Assembly: GCF_000003815.2 (NCBI RefSeq) | Contig: NC_049984.1 | Coordinates: 12,211,186-12,275,185 of the forward strand | Source: Branchiostoma floridae | Taxonomy: Eukaryota > Chordata > Leptocardii > Amphioxiformes > Branchiostomatidae | DNA length: 64,000 nt | Direction: 5' to 3' | Shown here: one piece after another, positions 1 to 13,200 of the stretch | Layout: each line of letters opens with the position of its first letter | Numbering within the stretch: position 1 is the stretch's first letter | Made by a program: the position numbers and the translations under genes | The notes under the pieces: model-generated | Told to the model about the DNA's origin: nothing | The model's input: only the letters and a program-made list of their open reading frames with translations | The model's database searches: none

Positions 1-55
1 TAAGACACTGCAGGGGAATAGTTCATAGCTAGGGCTGGGTAACAGTACAGAAAAT

Positions 56-130
56 TCAGGTCCAGGTCCGGTTCAGGTCCAGAGGATCAGGTTCAGGTCC
101 GGACCTGAACCTGGACCTGGACCTGATTCA
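56..130. repeat. Palindromic CAGGTCC array
   Basis: CAGGTCC and GGTTCAGGTCC motifs are repeated toward a perfect palindrome centred near 100 (GGTTCAGGTCCGGACCTGAA), followed by their reverse complements. It can form a hairpin of roughly 30 bp stem. A 28-bp flank (GACACTGCAGG-GAATAGTTCATAGC) at 2-29 recurs at 538-566. Confidence 0.8.
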
Positions 131-3100
131 GTATGTGAAAACTTGTGAATTGATTGTACTCACAACAATGGTCCATTTCACTACAAAGAAATCTAATTGG
201 GGGAGTATTCGACTCACACTGGCGTTCTAAAATCCTACAAGGCTAACAGCCTCTGTGCGATTGATGGCAAACCTTGGTAGAATTGACTATAAACTTAACT
301 CTACTTCGCTCCTATTATTTTCTTCGACTGACAAGCGCTAAAACGTGTAAATGCCTGATCAAGTAACCTGTGCATTTTCTAATAGGTCCAACATCTGGTC
401 CAGCTGATTTTGTCATGGATCCCGCTTTTTGTCCCGTGACCCGGTTCCTAATTCAAGGAACAAGCCATGTTTTGGTACCCGGATACCCGACCCCTTATTC
501 ATATCACTTAGGTAGGGATGGGAAACAGGTAATATTGAGACACTGCAGGAGAATAGTTCATAGCACTTAGAGATGTATAAGTAGGGATGGGAAATTAGTA
601 AATTAGCAATTACGGATGTTATCTGAAACGGGTGACTATTTTCACATTCATATCCTGTTGTTTAAGTAATTGCAATTTGGCTATCTTGTTACCTGGATGT
701 CTAACATTCATCCACTTATCTCTCAAAGTCTGCAAAACATTTAATGCCATAGCCCTAGTATCATCATGTGCTGAAACAGTTAATGCTCAACAAGTCCCAA
801 ACCACCTGTGCAAGCCAACTTGAGGTCATTAACCTCATCGGGCAGACATGTTGTCTATGTTATACTGCAGTAGTTAAAAATACTGCTAGGGGGCCCAGAA
901 TCTAGCCTGGGTACCATCAGGATACTAGTTTGCTCCTATGTTTGCTTCTGCTACATGTATCTGTCTGGAGACTTGCACATTCAAACCGTTTGGTGCTAAC
1001 GTCAGTTAATGGGCGAATCAAGGAATAGGATATGGAGGATATTGATAAAAGGTTTTCTATACTACGAAGTTGTGCCTCGAAATCTGAGTAAAATGTGCGT
1101 ATTATTTCTGGGGGAGGCCGAAACTTATTGATCACCCCTCGCATGTTCAACTTGAAAATATAATACTAATCATTGGGTTTTTATGTTAGTATTCCACCTG
1201 ATTTGTCAAACATCACATCATGAGGATAGTCACGACAGTTGTAGCACAGCTCGTTACACAATAAACCTGACGCTAAAGCTCATCATTTAGCCCAAATACT
1301 TTCACCCTTGAATCAAAAAATGTTTTCCACTGGACTGGAGTCAAATAAAAAGCACCTTCATCTTCACCACCTGGTGAGATACCAGAGACTTAGATGTTAT
1401 GCTTATCTTGGCACCAAAAATTTGGGAGCTGAAAAAAACAACTTCTTGATAACGTTTCCATACAATTTCAGCACAAATCTTCAATACATATCTTAAGCTC
1501 CTTTATTTGCTGTGCAACATACAGCAGCAAGAATACAGAGCCAAATGTCAAGGAACTCCAGAGTTTTTAGTATGCAGCTCCACATCTGCGTGACCCCAAT
1601 TGTGCTTCCATGTCTCTCCAAGACCGGCTGGCTGGCAACCAAACAGTGCCTGCCAAAAATTTCAGCCAAGATGTCTATCTGAAAACAGATCTTTCCCTGC
1701 ATTCCTTGATGCTTACAAAATGGACAGACACCTGATCCACTTCATCTTAAACTTGCGACATCTATGAGTCTATAATTTTTCTTCTTAGAGTACAAGTCAG
1801 TTCATTCCAGATCCAACCAGCTTGCACAGCCTGTGAGTTGGGGCTCTACCAGTTATCGATTGCCAGGATGGCATGCAATACCAGCTCTCAATGGACCGTG
1901 GTGGGACGTGATTGCTTATGGTAAGAAGGAACGGTACCTCATTACCTGAATAAACTATGGGCTGGGCAATTGCCAAATCATGAAGCAATCAAAATTCAGG
2001 AGAGCTCAGATCAGTCTATTATTTGGTATTGACCCACATACAGGTGTGATAATTGATAAAGTCGTCATGGGGTGTGGTGATGGGAAATCGATATTTTGAC
2101 ATTGTTCTTCTATGGAAACTGAAGATAGCAGTACTGTACTGTTATGTAAAATGGAGTGCCCTTTGTATTTTATCGCTGCATGTAATACTATGGCAATGGG
2201 GCTGGGATTAATACACAATTGTAATGTAATTGCTACAATCTAGACACATTACGATAAGGTCCTGTAATGCTGTCTAGCATGCTCCCAGTGACAAGAACCA
2301 ATCTGACTAAGACATATAGTATAATTACAGATGATAATATTATCTTCAATGATATTTCACAGACCGCTTTGTAAAACAAGGAAAATATATGGCACAGTCA
2401 TGACACACATGGTTCCCTCTCGGTCTTAATCAAATTGCCTTGCCATACTCAATAAAGTTGAAACTCCTCCAATACTTCTATGCTGTTAAAACTCCTTGTA
2501 CTGAATGCTAAGTGGTGATAAAAAGGTTAACATCACATAGCTAGACTTGTAGCTTATCAAACATTGGTTGGTTGTTGGAAGGTTTACCATTCAAAACATT
2601 CATCTGGATCACATTAACTGAAATATTCTTCTATGCCAAACATGCAGACTGCACTGTATGTTGCTTGTTATTGTCATTTCCCTAAGCTGACTCCAAGACT
2701 GACTCAATATTGTCACTCAAGCTGAAATATGGTATGTTTACCATGAGTCACTTGAATGAATGAATGAATGAATGAATGGATGGATGAATGGATGGATGAA
2801 TAAATGAATGAATGAATGAATGAAAGAAATGGTTGAACTTTTGTAACAAATTGGGACACTGAAATTGTCACTGCACAAAATATTTCTGATCAATCATCCA
2901 ATAATCATAGATCAGAGCTTTCATATTCACACATCATGTAGTTTTGTAAACAATGTTTTCTATATTTACATGCCTATATATAAAATAGAAATAGATATTG
3001 TAAGACATGACAACAAATAGATCCTAATTGATTTTGTAATCTGTTGTCTTAATTGGTTCTATTATATTCTTTGATTAAACATGGTGTTGGTATCTCAAGC

Positions 3101-3749
3101 AGTTATCCCAGTATGTTACCTTTTAGTTGAACTGCAAGCAGAACATAAAATCACCAAGGCTCTGAAATTCCCTTTGTAATTGCTAACAGATTAGCCGAAG
3201 GCTTCTGAGAATGGTTTGTACAGGTAACTTGAGCTACTACACAATTACCCAATAGAATTGGAAAAATAAATAAATACAAAAACATGCCAACTAGGGAGGG
3301 TATTGTGATGCAATATGTGCAAGCTGTAGTATGGTAAATATTTTGATCTAAACTGTCTGTCAGGAAAATTCATAATTGAACATGACAGGATTGATATGGA
3401 AATGATTATAATTTAATATATAATCATGCATCTTTTTTTCTGGTTGTTTCACTAGCCAATATATAACCTATTTTCCAAGCTGGCCTTGGTTGCATAGGAA
3501 CTAAGGTGTAAACATTCTCATGTTAGAAAACAGAAACCTTAACTTAAGTGTGGGAAGCACCGCAGTTGTCAGGCCACCCAGCTAGCATTCTTAAGGGCAG
3601 GATTGTGTTCTAGTGACTAAGATAAGTAAGAAGACAAACTGTCAGCTTTAATTGGCCTAAGAAGCAGCCAAAAATATGCACAAAACAATCAAAGAAGCAA
3701 ACAGGGTATTCTCAACACATGCTAATATCAACATAATTTTCTACTATAT
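131..3749. other. No gene recognised (left flank)
   Basis: If TRAPPC8 continues past position 1 this is its last intron. I looked on the minus strand for the missing TRAPPC8 C-terminal blocks and found none. Only the GAAT tract and a copy of the left-edge flank (538-566) stand out. Confidence 0.5.
2754..2824. repeat. (GAAT)n / (GGAT)n microsatellite
   Basis: Seventy bases of GAAT tetranucleotides with interspersed GGAT units. Confidence 0.95.
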
Positions 3750-3760
3750 ATATTAGTATT

Positions 3761-5209
3761 TCTGGGGGTATTTCGTCCCCCAGAAGTGTGGAAATTAAGA
3801 GCATTTGATGACATACTACTTCAACTGTGCAACGCAGTCTACAAAAAGGGTCAAATTGAAATGTGGACAAAGGGTTGCATCCTCCCCTTCCCCAAGAAGG
3901 GTGACCTTAGTATTACAAAGAACTACAGAGGTATTACCTTGACCTCCATTGCGGCCAAAGTGTACAATGCTATGCTTCTAAATCGTCTAAGACCTGAAGT
4001 TGAGAAAGTGCTCAGGAGAAACCAAAATGGCTTTCGCAAAAACCGATCCACAATATCTCAGATTCTAACTGTGCGCAGGATAATAGAGGGTGTACGAGCA
4101 AAAAACCTGGAGGCTACACTTCTGTTTGTTGACTTTTCAAAAGCTTTTGATTCTATAAGTAGAACCAAAATGATGCAGATCCTTCTGGCCTATGGCATTC
4201 CAACAGAAACAGTTGATGCCATCATGATGTTATACCAGGACACACAAGTCATTGTTAGATCTCCAGATGGTGATACCGAGCCCTTTAACATAGTAGCTGG
4301 TGTCCTCCAAGGTGACACCCTAGCTCCGTATCTCTTTGTGATATGCCTAGATTATGTACTGCAAACGTCCGTGGATCAAATGAAAGAAAATGGCCTCACT
4401 CTAGAGCATGCAAGATCTAGAAGGTACCCTGCAAAGTATCTCACTGACGCAGATTTTGCTGACGATCTCGCCCTCTTTAGTGATACACTTGCTAAAGCTG
4501 AAGCTCTTCTCCATTGCCTAGAAAAAGCTGCCAAAGGTATAGGTCTCCACGTAAATGCAGACAAAACAGAGTCCATGTCATTCAACCAACTGGGTGATAT
4601 AGCATCTCTGGATGGAAAGACCATTAAACAGGTGGAAAATTTCACATACCTGGGTAGCAATATTGCCTCAACTGAAAAGGATGTGAACACACGCATTGCA
4701 AAAGCTTGGGCAGCAGTAGACAAACTCTCCCCAATCTGGAAATCAAACCTGCCAAACAAGCTAAAGCGCGATTTTCTACAAGCAACTGCAGTCTCTGTTT
4801 TGCTATATGGTAGCGATACGTGGACATTAACAAAACGACTTGAGAAAAAACTTGACGGCAACTACACAAAGATGCTACGTGCGGCTCTAAACATCTCCTG
4901 GAGAACACATCCTACAAAAAACCTGCTGTATGGAGATCTACCACCGTTATCTCAAGTCATACGAGAAAGAAGGCTGAGGTTCGCTGGTCATGCATGGCGG
5001 AGTAAAGATGAGATCATCAGTGACGTTCTGCTGTGGTCACCTAAACATGGTCATGCAAGCAGAGGTAGACCACGCAAAACATATGTACATCAACTTTGTG
5101 AAGATACTGCCTGCTCTGCTGAAGATCTGCCCAAAGCTATGGAGGATAGGGAAGGATGGAGGAAGAGAGTCATGTCCATCCGTGCAACCAGCACGCCCGG
5201 ATGATGATG
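3761..5209 (+). mobile_element. 5'-truncated non-LTR (LINE) retrotransposon
   Basis: The insertion is bounded by an 11-bp target-site duplication, ATATTAGTATT (3750-3760 and 5210-5220). It lacks the endonuclease half and begins inside the reverse-transcriptase frame. The 3' end stops just after the ORF in a short ATGATGATG tail. The open frame and perfect duplication suggest a fairly recent insertion. It is downstream of exon 28 in TRAPPC8 orientation, probably in the last intron, and antisense to that gene. Confidence 0.9.
3777..5204 (+). CDS. Reverse transcriptase C-terminal fragment of a LINE
   Basis: About 475 residues, open to the stop at 5205. The RT core is visible: PFPKKGDLSITKNYRGITL, NQNGFRKNRST, LFVDFSKAFDSI, GVLQGDTLAPYLFVICLDYV, and the catalytic box DADFADDLALF with both aspartates intact. 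A thumb/C-terminal region follows (LLYGSDTWTLTKRLEKKL) and the RRLRFAGHAWR ... RGRPRKTY segment common to the RTE/CR1-like LINE groups. The N-terminal endonuclease is missing and the first codons are those of a truncated frame, so this is not a complete gene. The exact clade cannot be fixed from memory. Confidence 0.9.
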   Translation, partial: PPEVWKLRAFDDILLQLCNAVYKKGQIEMWTKGCILPFPKKGDLSITKNYRGITLTSIAAKVYNAMLLNRLRPEVEKVLRRNQNGFRKNRSTISQILTVRRIIEGVRAKNLEATLLFVDFSKAFDSISRTKMMQILLAYGIPTETVDAIMMLYQDTQVIVRSPDGDTEPFNIVAGVLQGDTLAPYLFVICLDYVLQTSVDQMKENGLTLEHARSRRYPAKYLTDADFADDLALFSDTLAKAEALLHCLEKAAKGIGLHVNADKTESMSFNQLGDIASLDGKTIKQVENFTYLGSNIASTEKDVNTRIAKAWAAVDKLSPIWKSNLPNKLKRDFLQATAVSVLLYGSDTWTLTKRLEKKLDGNYTKMLRAALNISWRTHPTKNLLYGDLPPLSQVIRERRLRFAGHAWRSKDEIISDVLLWSPKHGHASRGRPRKTYVHQLCEDTACSAEDLPKAMEDREGWRKRVMSIRATSTPG

Positions 5210-5220
5210 ATATTAGTATT

Positions 5221-7184
5221 ACTATGTGTATTAGTATTACTAATATTAGTATTACTAAGTATATTTAGATTGTGTTTCCTGTTATTCATACCGAAGATTA
5301 GCTATAAATTATGTACAAATTGCCACACATTATGCCTGTTACATGTATAATTGTTCTCTCTCTCCATCTTGTCCTTTAATAGCCTCCTCTCAAGCTTCCC
5401 CAGGCTAAGATAGGACAATCAATAGGCAATCCTTCTTCCAATAAAGCAATTACTACTACCTGATGGTATGTATTGATCCCTGGCTTGTCCTACATGTACA
5501 TTGTATGTATGTATGATACCATGTTAACTTTCAAGGAAAACAATACCAGTATACAGAATACATACAATATGTGGTGCCATGTTTGGCCCATAACCCAGAG
5601 ATTCTGGGAGATCAATTCCAACAGCCAAATCTGATGAATTTTAAACTGTGCCAGGCGCATGTGAAGTACCTTTGAATTATTCTAAGGAAACCTTTGGAGT
5701 ACAAGAAGAGAAGACTGGTCCCAAACACCTATATTAAACATTAACATTACAAGGTATATATATATATATATATATATATGGCATAAAACAATAAATGTAA
5801 TCTTATGTCAAGCCTCTCAAATGGATCTGGTCGAAATGGATCAATTAAATCATATTCTACAACAATCCCGAGGTCACTTTTTTCCAGCACAATGCCATTA
5901 AGTTTGATCTACTGGCATACGAATACTACAGAAGATTGGATCTATCTGACATAATGGTTGTGCAGTCAATGATGCAATGTGTAAGGGGAAGGACATTATT
6001 GGTTCTGCTCTGATTCACTCCAATTCAGGATCAATCTAAAGAAGACCATCCTCAGATGAAGAAGCAAAAAGGACAAACTTGTTCAAACAAAAGCCAGCAG
6101 TCAACAGTCAACCTTGAAGTTCATAATCTTTGTTTGCTATAAGCCAATGCCCATAAAGCTAACCTGCTGAATTTACAACAAACAAGATCTAAAGAAGCTG
6201 GCTCAGACCACTTCAAATAATGGGAATAATGGGAACAGCAGGAGGCGTGCCCTCTATTCTGGATCTACTCTGCAGTACTATTATAGTTGTTCCTTCCGGT
6301 GGCCAATTAGATACAGACTACAGGAATGTTTTGTCGAATAAGCTAAATTGTCCTAAATAAGCTTCCTACTAGGAAAGAATTTCTGATTAACCTGAATGTT
6401 AGGAATATACAAATGTTTAATAGTGTCTCTAACTTCAATAATTGCATGACAATGGTTTACAAAATGGAAATTTAATGGCTACTTAATGCCATGGACCACT
6501 ATTGACCTAATCATGGTTTCTACAAATTGCTGTCCAATCCCAGGATAATCAGTTTAAGCTTTGTACAAAAGTGCCCAATGGGACCACTTGTGAGGTAATG
6601 TGATCAAGGTGTACTCTCTCTTTCTCTGCTCTCGGATTATTCTGTCTTGTAAAGAGGTCATGAAAACTGGATGACACAGATGAGCATTCATGCTAATAAA
6701 AGAATTGATTGATTTTTCATCATTAAGAACCAGTATAACTGGTAAACTGCATTTTGGCAGAACTCACCAGTTTTGTTCAGTACAGGCTGGGTAAGACTAG
6801 ATTGAGCAGGTTTGAACCACTCATACCAGGCCTGATCCCAATTCTATCTGGTAAGGGTGATGACTTTCTTATGGTGCTAGAGGTGAGGTCTCCTCAAACA
6901 CAGGAGCTCTGGCTATATCACAGGGGATGTACCTGACTGAATAGTTGTTTTTATTCAGTGTGCCTTTACCCATGGCATAGCAATGGGGCCTCCTAAGGCC
7001 TACCAACCTAGAATCTTTAGATTCTAAGTAAACAGCCCAGCTGTAAGACCCCATTGTCACCTTAATATGCCTCATATTTTGTGTTGTAAAGCGTAGCTAT
7101 ATATGAAACTAAGATGACTCTTTGTATGTAACGTACAAACTAGTGTGGTACATTTGGTACATGTATGTAAAGTTTCAGACTCAC
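5221..7184. other. No gene recognised between LINE and exon 28
   Basis: Contains the TA tract and, at about 6750-6940, a degraded repeat with GTCTCCTCAAACACAGGAG resembling part of the SINE-like element at 13.0-13.3 kb. No exon signal. Confidence 0.5.
5755..5779. repeat. (TA)n microsatellite
   Basis: Uninterrupted TA dinucleotides, about 25 bp. Confidence 0.95.
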
Positions 7185-7277
7185 CCATTCTGAGAGGTGG
7201 GGTCTGTCTCCACCTGTATGTACAGCTCACACCCGCTGCAGTTGTGCACCACCAGGGTCACTCCAACCACACACAGT
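7185..7277 (-). CDS. TRAPPC8: TRAPPC8 exon 28, last exon in view
   Basis: Residues 1428-1458: LCVVGVTLVVHNCSGCELYI then QVETDPTSQNG, matching human LCLVPVTLLLSNCSKADVDV. TTCCAG acceptor and GTGAGT donor with two bases carried over. At least one more exon is needed for the C terminus (TWLGQTQ and GVYNL blocks in human); I could not find it in 1-7184. The acceptor and first half of this exon are duplicated just upstream. Confidence 0.88.
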
Positions 7278-10200
7278 CTGGAAAAACAGAACAATCTTCA
7301 GGTTACTGGTATACAGGTGAGAAACAAAATATTCAACCCTCATACACTACAGTTGTTCATCACCAGGGTCACTCCAACCACACACAGTCTGGAAATTCAA
7401 AACAGAACCATAGTCAGGTTACTGGTACCGGTATATGTGTGGGAGACAAAACATTCAACCCCTACACAAAAGAAAAGTTTGGTACTTTTGAGGAGCTTTC
7501 AAGATGCACTCTGTCTCTTCTTAAATCCTATTAGTCAGATTGAGTCTTGGAGTTTTCTTGTCATGTTATCTATGGACATAAAACGACTCCTTCACTCCCC
7601 TTGCAAACCAGTTGAAACCCTGATCCAGCATTTTCCGATCTTCCACAGGTGGTAACGTGCTCGACAGGCGATGACATACAGTTCAGTCTCCCACAGGTGG
7701 GAGTAATTGGTCTGAACTCCAACAACTGCACTTACCATATATGATTAGACAAATTTAGTGCACACAAATCAAACCACAACATAACTCTATTCACAAAAAA
7801 AGGTAATGGTTATTGTCTATTGTAAACATTTTCCAAAACAGAACAGAAAACTTAAGTAAGAATAACTAGTACCGCTTGCTGTACTTCTCGACACCAATGT
7901 CAAGGTCCTTTGAAATCTTTCTCGTGAGTTGCCAAGAAAAATATCTTTGACCAAATGCGGAGACAGTCTAGCATGTCTTGAAACGCCCTTCCCTCAACAC
8001 ATTGTACATGTACGTGCAACCACTGAGAAAAACATCTGTGAACTTTAATTCAAAAGTTTTTGAAAACAACAGAACTGGAAAATTCTAGCTGGTACCAAAA
8101 CATAAAGTACATACTTCTTTGGACAGGTATGTGATCTAAGTCTCATACATATGACGCATCAGCACATGTCAGACCTAAAGTCCAAATGTCTCTCTTATTG
8201 TCAACAAACACACTTCAAAGGAAACTTAGGAAAGTCACTATCAAGGTCTACACACACCATGTGGCGACTGATCCACAAATTATCCCTCCTCCCTCAAGGC
8301 TACTTGTAGGTACCACCTACGTTCCTGAAAAGTCTTTGGAATGTTATTAATACTTTAGAAAGGCCAAAGACGTCGACAAGCCTTGAGGACACTCCCCAGC
8401 TCTGACGTTCTTCCTACTCCTACTGGTAAACATTCCGCTGAGTCACTGCTGGGATGCTGATTGATGAAGACAGTGTGTGCTGTATGGGCCAGAGTAAATC
8501 GTCTTGGGAACAGAACTTTCAACGTTTAGCATTCTTGGACCGTCTGCAATTTGCATTTCAGGAGTGAGGCAAATCTTACAGAAAGGGCAAGAAGAAGGCT
8601 GTACCTCGACCTTGACTTTTAGAAGTCATCCATCACCTGCTTACCAAATGTCATGATCACAGTTCGACCATATAGCATCTTGAGTTATGGTCGCAGAAGA
8701 ATTGCAAAATGCATTTAAGTTCTTGGGGATTTAATTTTGCCGTAGGGGGGAAAATGGAATATTGGTGGTGGTTGAGTTTGCAGTTAGCGCCATGCCGCTT
8801 AATTGCACACCCAATTTGCCATGTTTCCTGTCTATAAGTTACCCTTTAAGCTACAAACTCTGGGACGTCTATTGCCAAAACACCTGCACAAATGAATCAA
8901 GACGGCGACGAGGCGTAGTTATTGTATACGTTACTTATCAATGATTACGGGTCATCCCAGAGCCAGAGCAGTGTCCTGTCTAATGCTGGGGCAGATTTGA
9001 CTGCCAACACAATGGTGGTAAAGTACACTGTACTGTACTACATATCCAGAGGATAGATATGGTCAGACCAGTGACAATGACAGTTGATGATCACGAAAGC
9101 ACTGCATCACCTAAAGGGACTGCTATGTCCTTCTGTATACATCCGAGTCGCTGTGTGGTTTCCACCTGGCTGCCTAGAACATAAAGGCACTACACACATT
9201 TTGTCCTTATCGCAAAAGTATTTCGCCATGACCTTAAATGCAATTATAGTAATTAGACGATGGACAGATAGAGAGCAATTTTATTGACTATGTCACAGCA
9301 AGTTGTCTGCCAAATCATAATGTCGGCTTCTCTTCATGGTGCTGACATGCCCAGGACCCACCCACAACCTTCCACAATATCGCTTTCTTTTGCTCTTAAT
9401 AACAACTTCATACATGTTGCCTGTATCGCGCATTTACACAGGCAGTTATCGGCTTACTTGTACAGCGTATGCCGATTTTTAGCATACATTTTTAGTCAAT
9501 TTGTCGACGATCTTTGACAAAGTTTTTGTGCAATTATCCGGCACTTTTCCTCATGCAGATAAGCAAAGTCACTAAAATATGGAGTGAATGGGAGCCGGTT
9601 TGAGATATTGGGATTCTGTGCAATTGACCAAAGTGTGCAGTTATCCAATGTGCAATTAACTAGCTTCTACTGTACTGTTGTCACGTACTGTATCAGAAAA
9701 ACATTGGTGGAGCTTGCCATAAATCAGCCTCCGCTAAACCACGAACATAAAACCACCGCAAACATTTTGGCATCTACAGTAAGTCGGAAACAAAAACAAA
9801 GACAAAACCATGTACACAGATAGACACATAGATAAGATAAGAGTCATCTGATGTTTTGAATCCTTTACAAAGAACATACACAGAAATCAGACCTATGTAT
9901 ATATATATAAAAATATATATTGTATATATATGTCTAATATACATGGATACCAACATAATTTATATATTATTTACAATTTGTTTCAAATACTTGCAGGATA
10001 TGAAACAAACTTTTCAACTATCTCAAACATGGGGTGTTTACATAAAAGCACAGCTGCTACCATAACCCAGACAAATGGTACAAGGAGAAGGAATGTGTTA
10101 CAATCTTCCTGAGGGTCCGCATGGAGGATCCTGGTAACCCTTAAGGATGAATTCAATTCAGGTGGGTACAAAATGTAGGTGGCAACCTACCTACTTTAAT

Positions 10201-13200
10201 CTTAAATTCAAGTAGACTGGTAACAATTTTTGGAACAATTTCATCTGAGAGCTCCACTGTATTCATGGGGTGTCTGGCATAAAAAGTCAGTGAATAGAGA
10301 CATACATTTGTAACCAGACGCTCTGTTGTGAAGTGTGCCGTCGACTGTGGAGCACAAATAATAAATCAATAGCACGTAACAATGAAATCTGAGTGACAGA
10401 GAATTAAATAACAATGATTGTCACTTCACAAATAGTTTACTGACAACGCTTAACATTGAATTAGAGTGGGCCGGCTATGATAAATGTTTCACATAAAAAG
10501 GCATGTACATGTAGACCCTCTTTATCACTTTTCCGTCAACATTGACGTAATACCTAACATACCACTCTGCAGTACTACATATGTATCTACATGTATGTAG
10601 TAACTCAATATGTGCTGCAGGGGGCATGTCAGGACATTCTGCTCCTCCGATACCGCTCAACACCTCATGCATGATTTTAACTGCCTGGAGGAATGAACTA
10701 ATGACTACAAGACAGTACAACAGGCTCCCCTGTGCAAGGCATGAATAGCATCAGTCAACGGTGAAATAGTTCAAACAACTGGAGTATGTCTCATCACAGA
10801 GACTCAAATACTGCTGCACTGCCCAAGGTCGGGCATTGAGTACTAACATGAAGACTATTAACCTCTGCCACCCAACTCTTGCACACCTGCAGTTTGTAAA
10901 CAAATTGCTTGCTGTTTGCCTGAGGACTTCCTTCTTTGAAAGGCTCCAAACACATGATTAATGAGACACGCATTGTGAAGTAGATAAATCAACAGTCAAG
11001 TTTAGTTGTGAATCTTAAGGCAACACTGATGACTTTGATGACCCCATCAAAACGTGTCATCCATGAAATCGGGGCCATGCTCAAGGAAAAATGTGGTTTG
11101 CCTTTTCCTCCTTTGCAAGGTTTGAAACACATGATTAATGACACTTGTATTCTAATTACTTTAAGTAGATAAATCAACAGTCAAGTCTGGTTGTGAATCT
11201 CAAGGCAACACTGATGACTTTGATGACCCCATCAAAACTTGTCATCCTTGGAATTTTATCATAGCCAGAAATCAGGGCCATGAACTTAAGTCAAAATCTG
11301 TATTCTATAGCCATTAAACATGACACTGAAAATTTAGTCAGGACTTTTGAAGTTCCCTCCAGAGGTCAATAACCTTAAACTCTTCTGGGGTCAACAACCT
11401 GGCATTTCTAGATGTAGCAACAACAAAAAGAATAGTGAAAACATTGCCTGATCAACCAGAAGTGATGGAATTCTCTAATCCTGTTGCCCAATCCGTCAGG
11501 TAGCTGGAATTCTTTAATCCTATTAAAATGCCATTTATCCGATCCAGGTGAACTAGTCTGGCAACATTATACACACACAGCAACACACAGTCATAAATCA
11601 TTGAACTCTAGTCATACATACATGTACATGTACATCACTGATAACAGAAACAACAAGAGTTCCACATTATAATATCCTTCTAAAGGCCAAACATCTGTGT
11701 GAAGCCTGCAGGAGAGGTCTGCTTGGTCCCTTCCGAAAGCTTACAAAAATCTTGTTGATGAACTCTTAAAGGCATTTGAATCTGCTTTATGTTGCCCTTT
11801 CTATATATTTTCCACCAATACTTCCTGTTCTCTTACCCTGTCACTGTGAAACTCATTACTAGTAGTGTGTAGCTTTTGTTTCCATAAGGATTTTGTTTCG
11901 ATTGGCACTTTGACTTTATCAAAAGTTTTTATCAACAGCACCAGATGGTGGCCAGCACTGCAAAACACTGTGGGATATATCCTGAACGGAAATGTACAGG
12001 AATTTTCCTAATAATACTACTATTGGAACAGGTCCAATGGAAGAAGGGGTTTAACTTTCCTCGTGTGTATTTATTTACCGAATACTGTTAGGTTGATAAG
12101 TTAATGTGATAACACACCAACAGGCATGCCACACCCTATTGTGTCTCCAGGACCCGTCTCTTTGTCCCAGAATTTCATTTCATTCCACCAAAAATCTGAA
12201 CTTCATAACATGAAATCAATGAACTGTAACAGCTAAAATTAAACAATGAGCTTCCAAACAATGAGTAGGTCAGAAAACATAAGGCTAGAATCAGCCACAG
12301 CATCACTATATAACCTGACATTCATAATTCATTATAAGATGTAAGAGTGTGTAGAACACTGTAATTAATATTCCTTCTGACTGTACTAGTATGTCACTCA
12401 GTTTTAGGAGATGGTGGGAGTGTTCACCTTGGCCAGCTGCTGTACTGAAAGGACATAATTGCCTTACCAAGTTGCTGTCACGCCAGATTTTTCAAATGCA
12501 ATGTTGAGGTCAGGCACACAAGTACATGTTCTTACCAGTGCCAAGCCTGATTGGAGGGGGGAGGTGGGAGGCATGCCCTTTTTCCTAACCAAATTAATGT
12601 TGGTTAGGTCTGAACTTAGAGTGCTGGCTGTGCTTTCTGAGTCTGTTTCATTAGGAATGCTTGTTGCTTTGTTCTGTTCTGTGCCAGGTTACTGTAAATT
12701 CATTTACTTTTTCGGTAGTTTTACTTTTCCATGGAAGGGAAAAAGAGCTGAGCTTGTCACAGAGTTTCTAATTTGTAGTTGAAAAAATTCTGAAGTACAA
12801 TACAGGGGAAACATGTTCACATTGTCATGAATTTGCAGTGGGGAGGTCAGTGAGAAAACAAAACAACTGAAATAGTTTCAAGAGTTACAGTGGAAATAAG
12901 CTACAGCCACTAGTCTTCTTGAAAGGGACAGGATTGATCTCATTGTCACAAGTAGAAGTCATGAGATCAATCACATGACAAAGAACTTTGCACTGTTGAC
13001 ATCGATATTGTTATTGTGTGGGCTGACTACTCCCTCTTAAGAGCCAGGGGCTGAATTGCAAGGAGCTTACATAGGCGGGGCTAAATCGCAAGTGTCTGGA
13101 GCGAGCTGCCGTCCAGCACCACTCAATACAGCCCCCGGTGTGGCTATGGGACTGTAGAATTTGAACCACTCACCCCTACTATTTTCAATAAGTGCGGTGG

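Larger units (their letters stand above)
7456..13029. other. TRAPPC8 intron 27, mostly without recognisable features
   Basis: This 5.6-kb stretch holds the pogo-like end (9.5-9.7 kb), the 180-bp duplication (10.93-11.25 kb), and short ACATGTACATGTA runs near 11.62 kb. Open frames here are short and show no conserved peptide. Confidence 0.6.

Noticed and set aside
1493-1702. Candidate TRAPPC8 C-terminal exon on the minus strand
   Set aside because: The peptide shows none of the conserved C-terminal residues and no suitable acceptor in phase with exon 28.
4376-4908. Minus-strand open frames of 161 and 88 codons
   Set aside because: Shadows of the reverse-transcriptase frame on the opposite strand.
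3777-5204. Domesticated host reverse transcriptase gene
   Set aside because: Flanking target duplication and missing N-terminal half mark it as a truncated LINE copy, with no sign of host promoter or introns.
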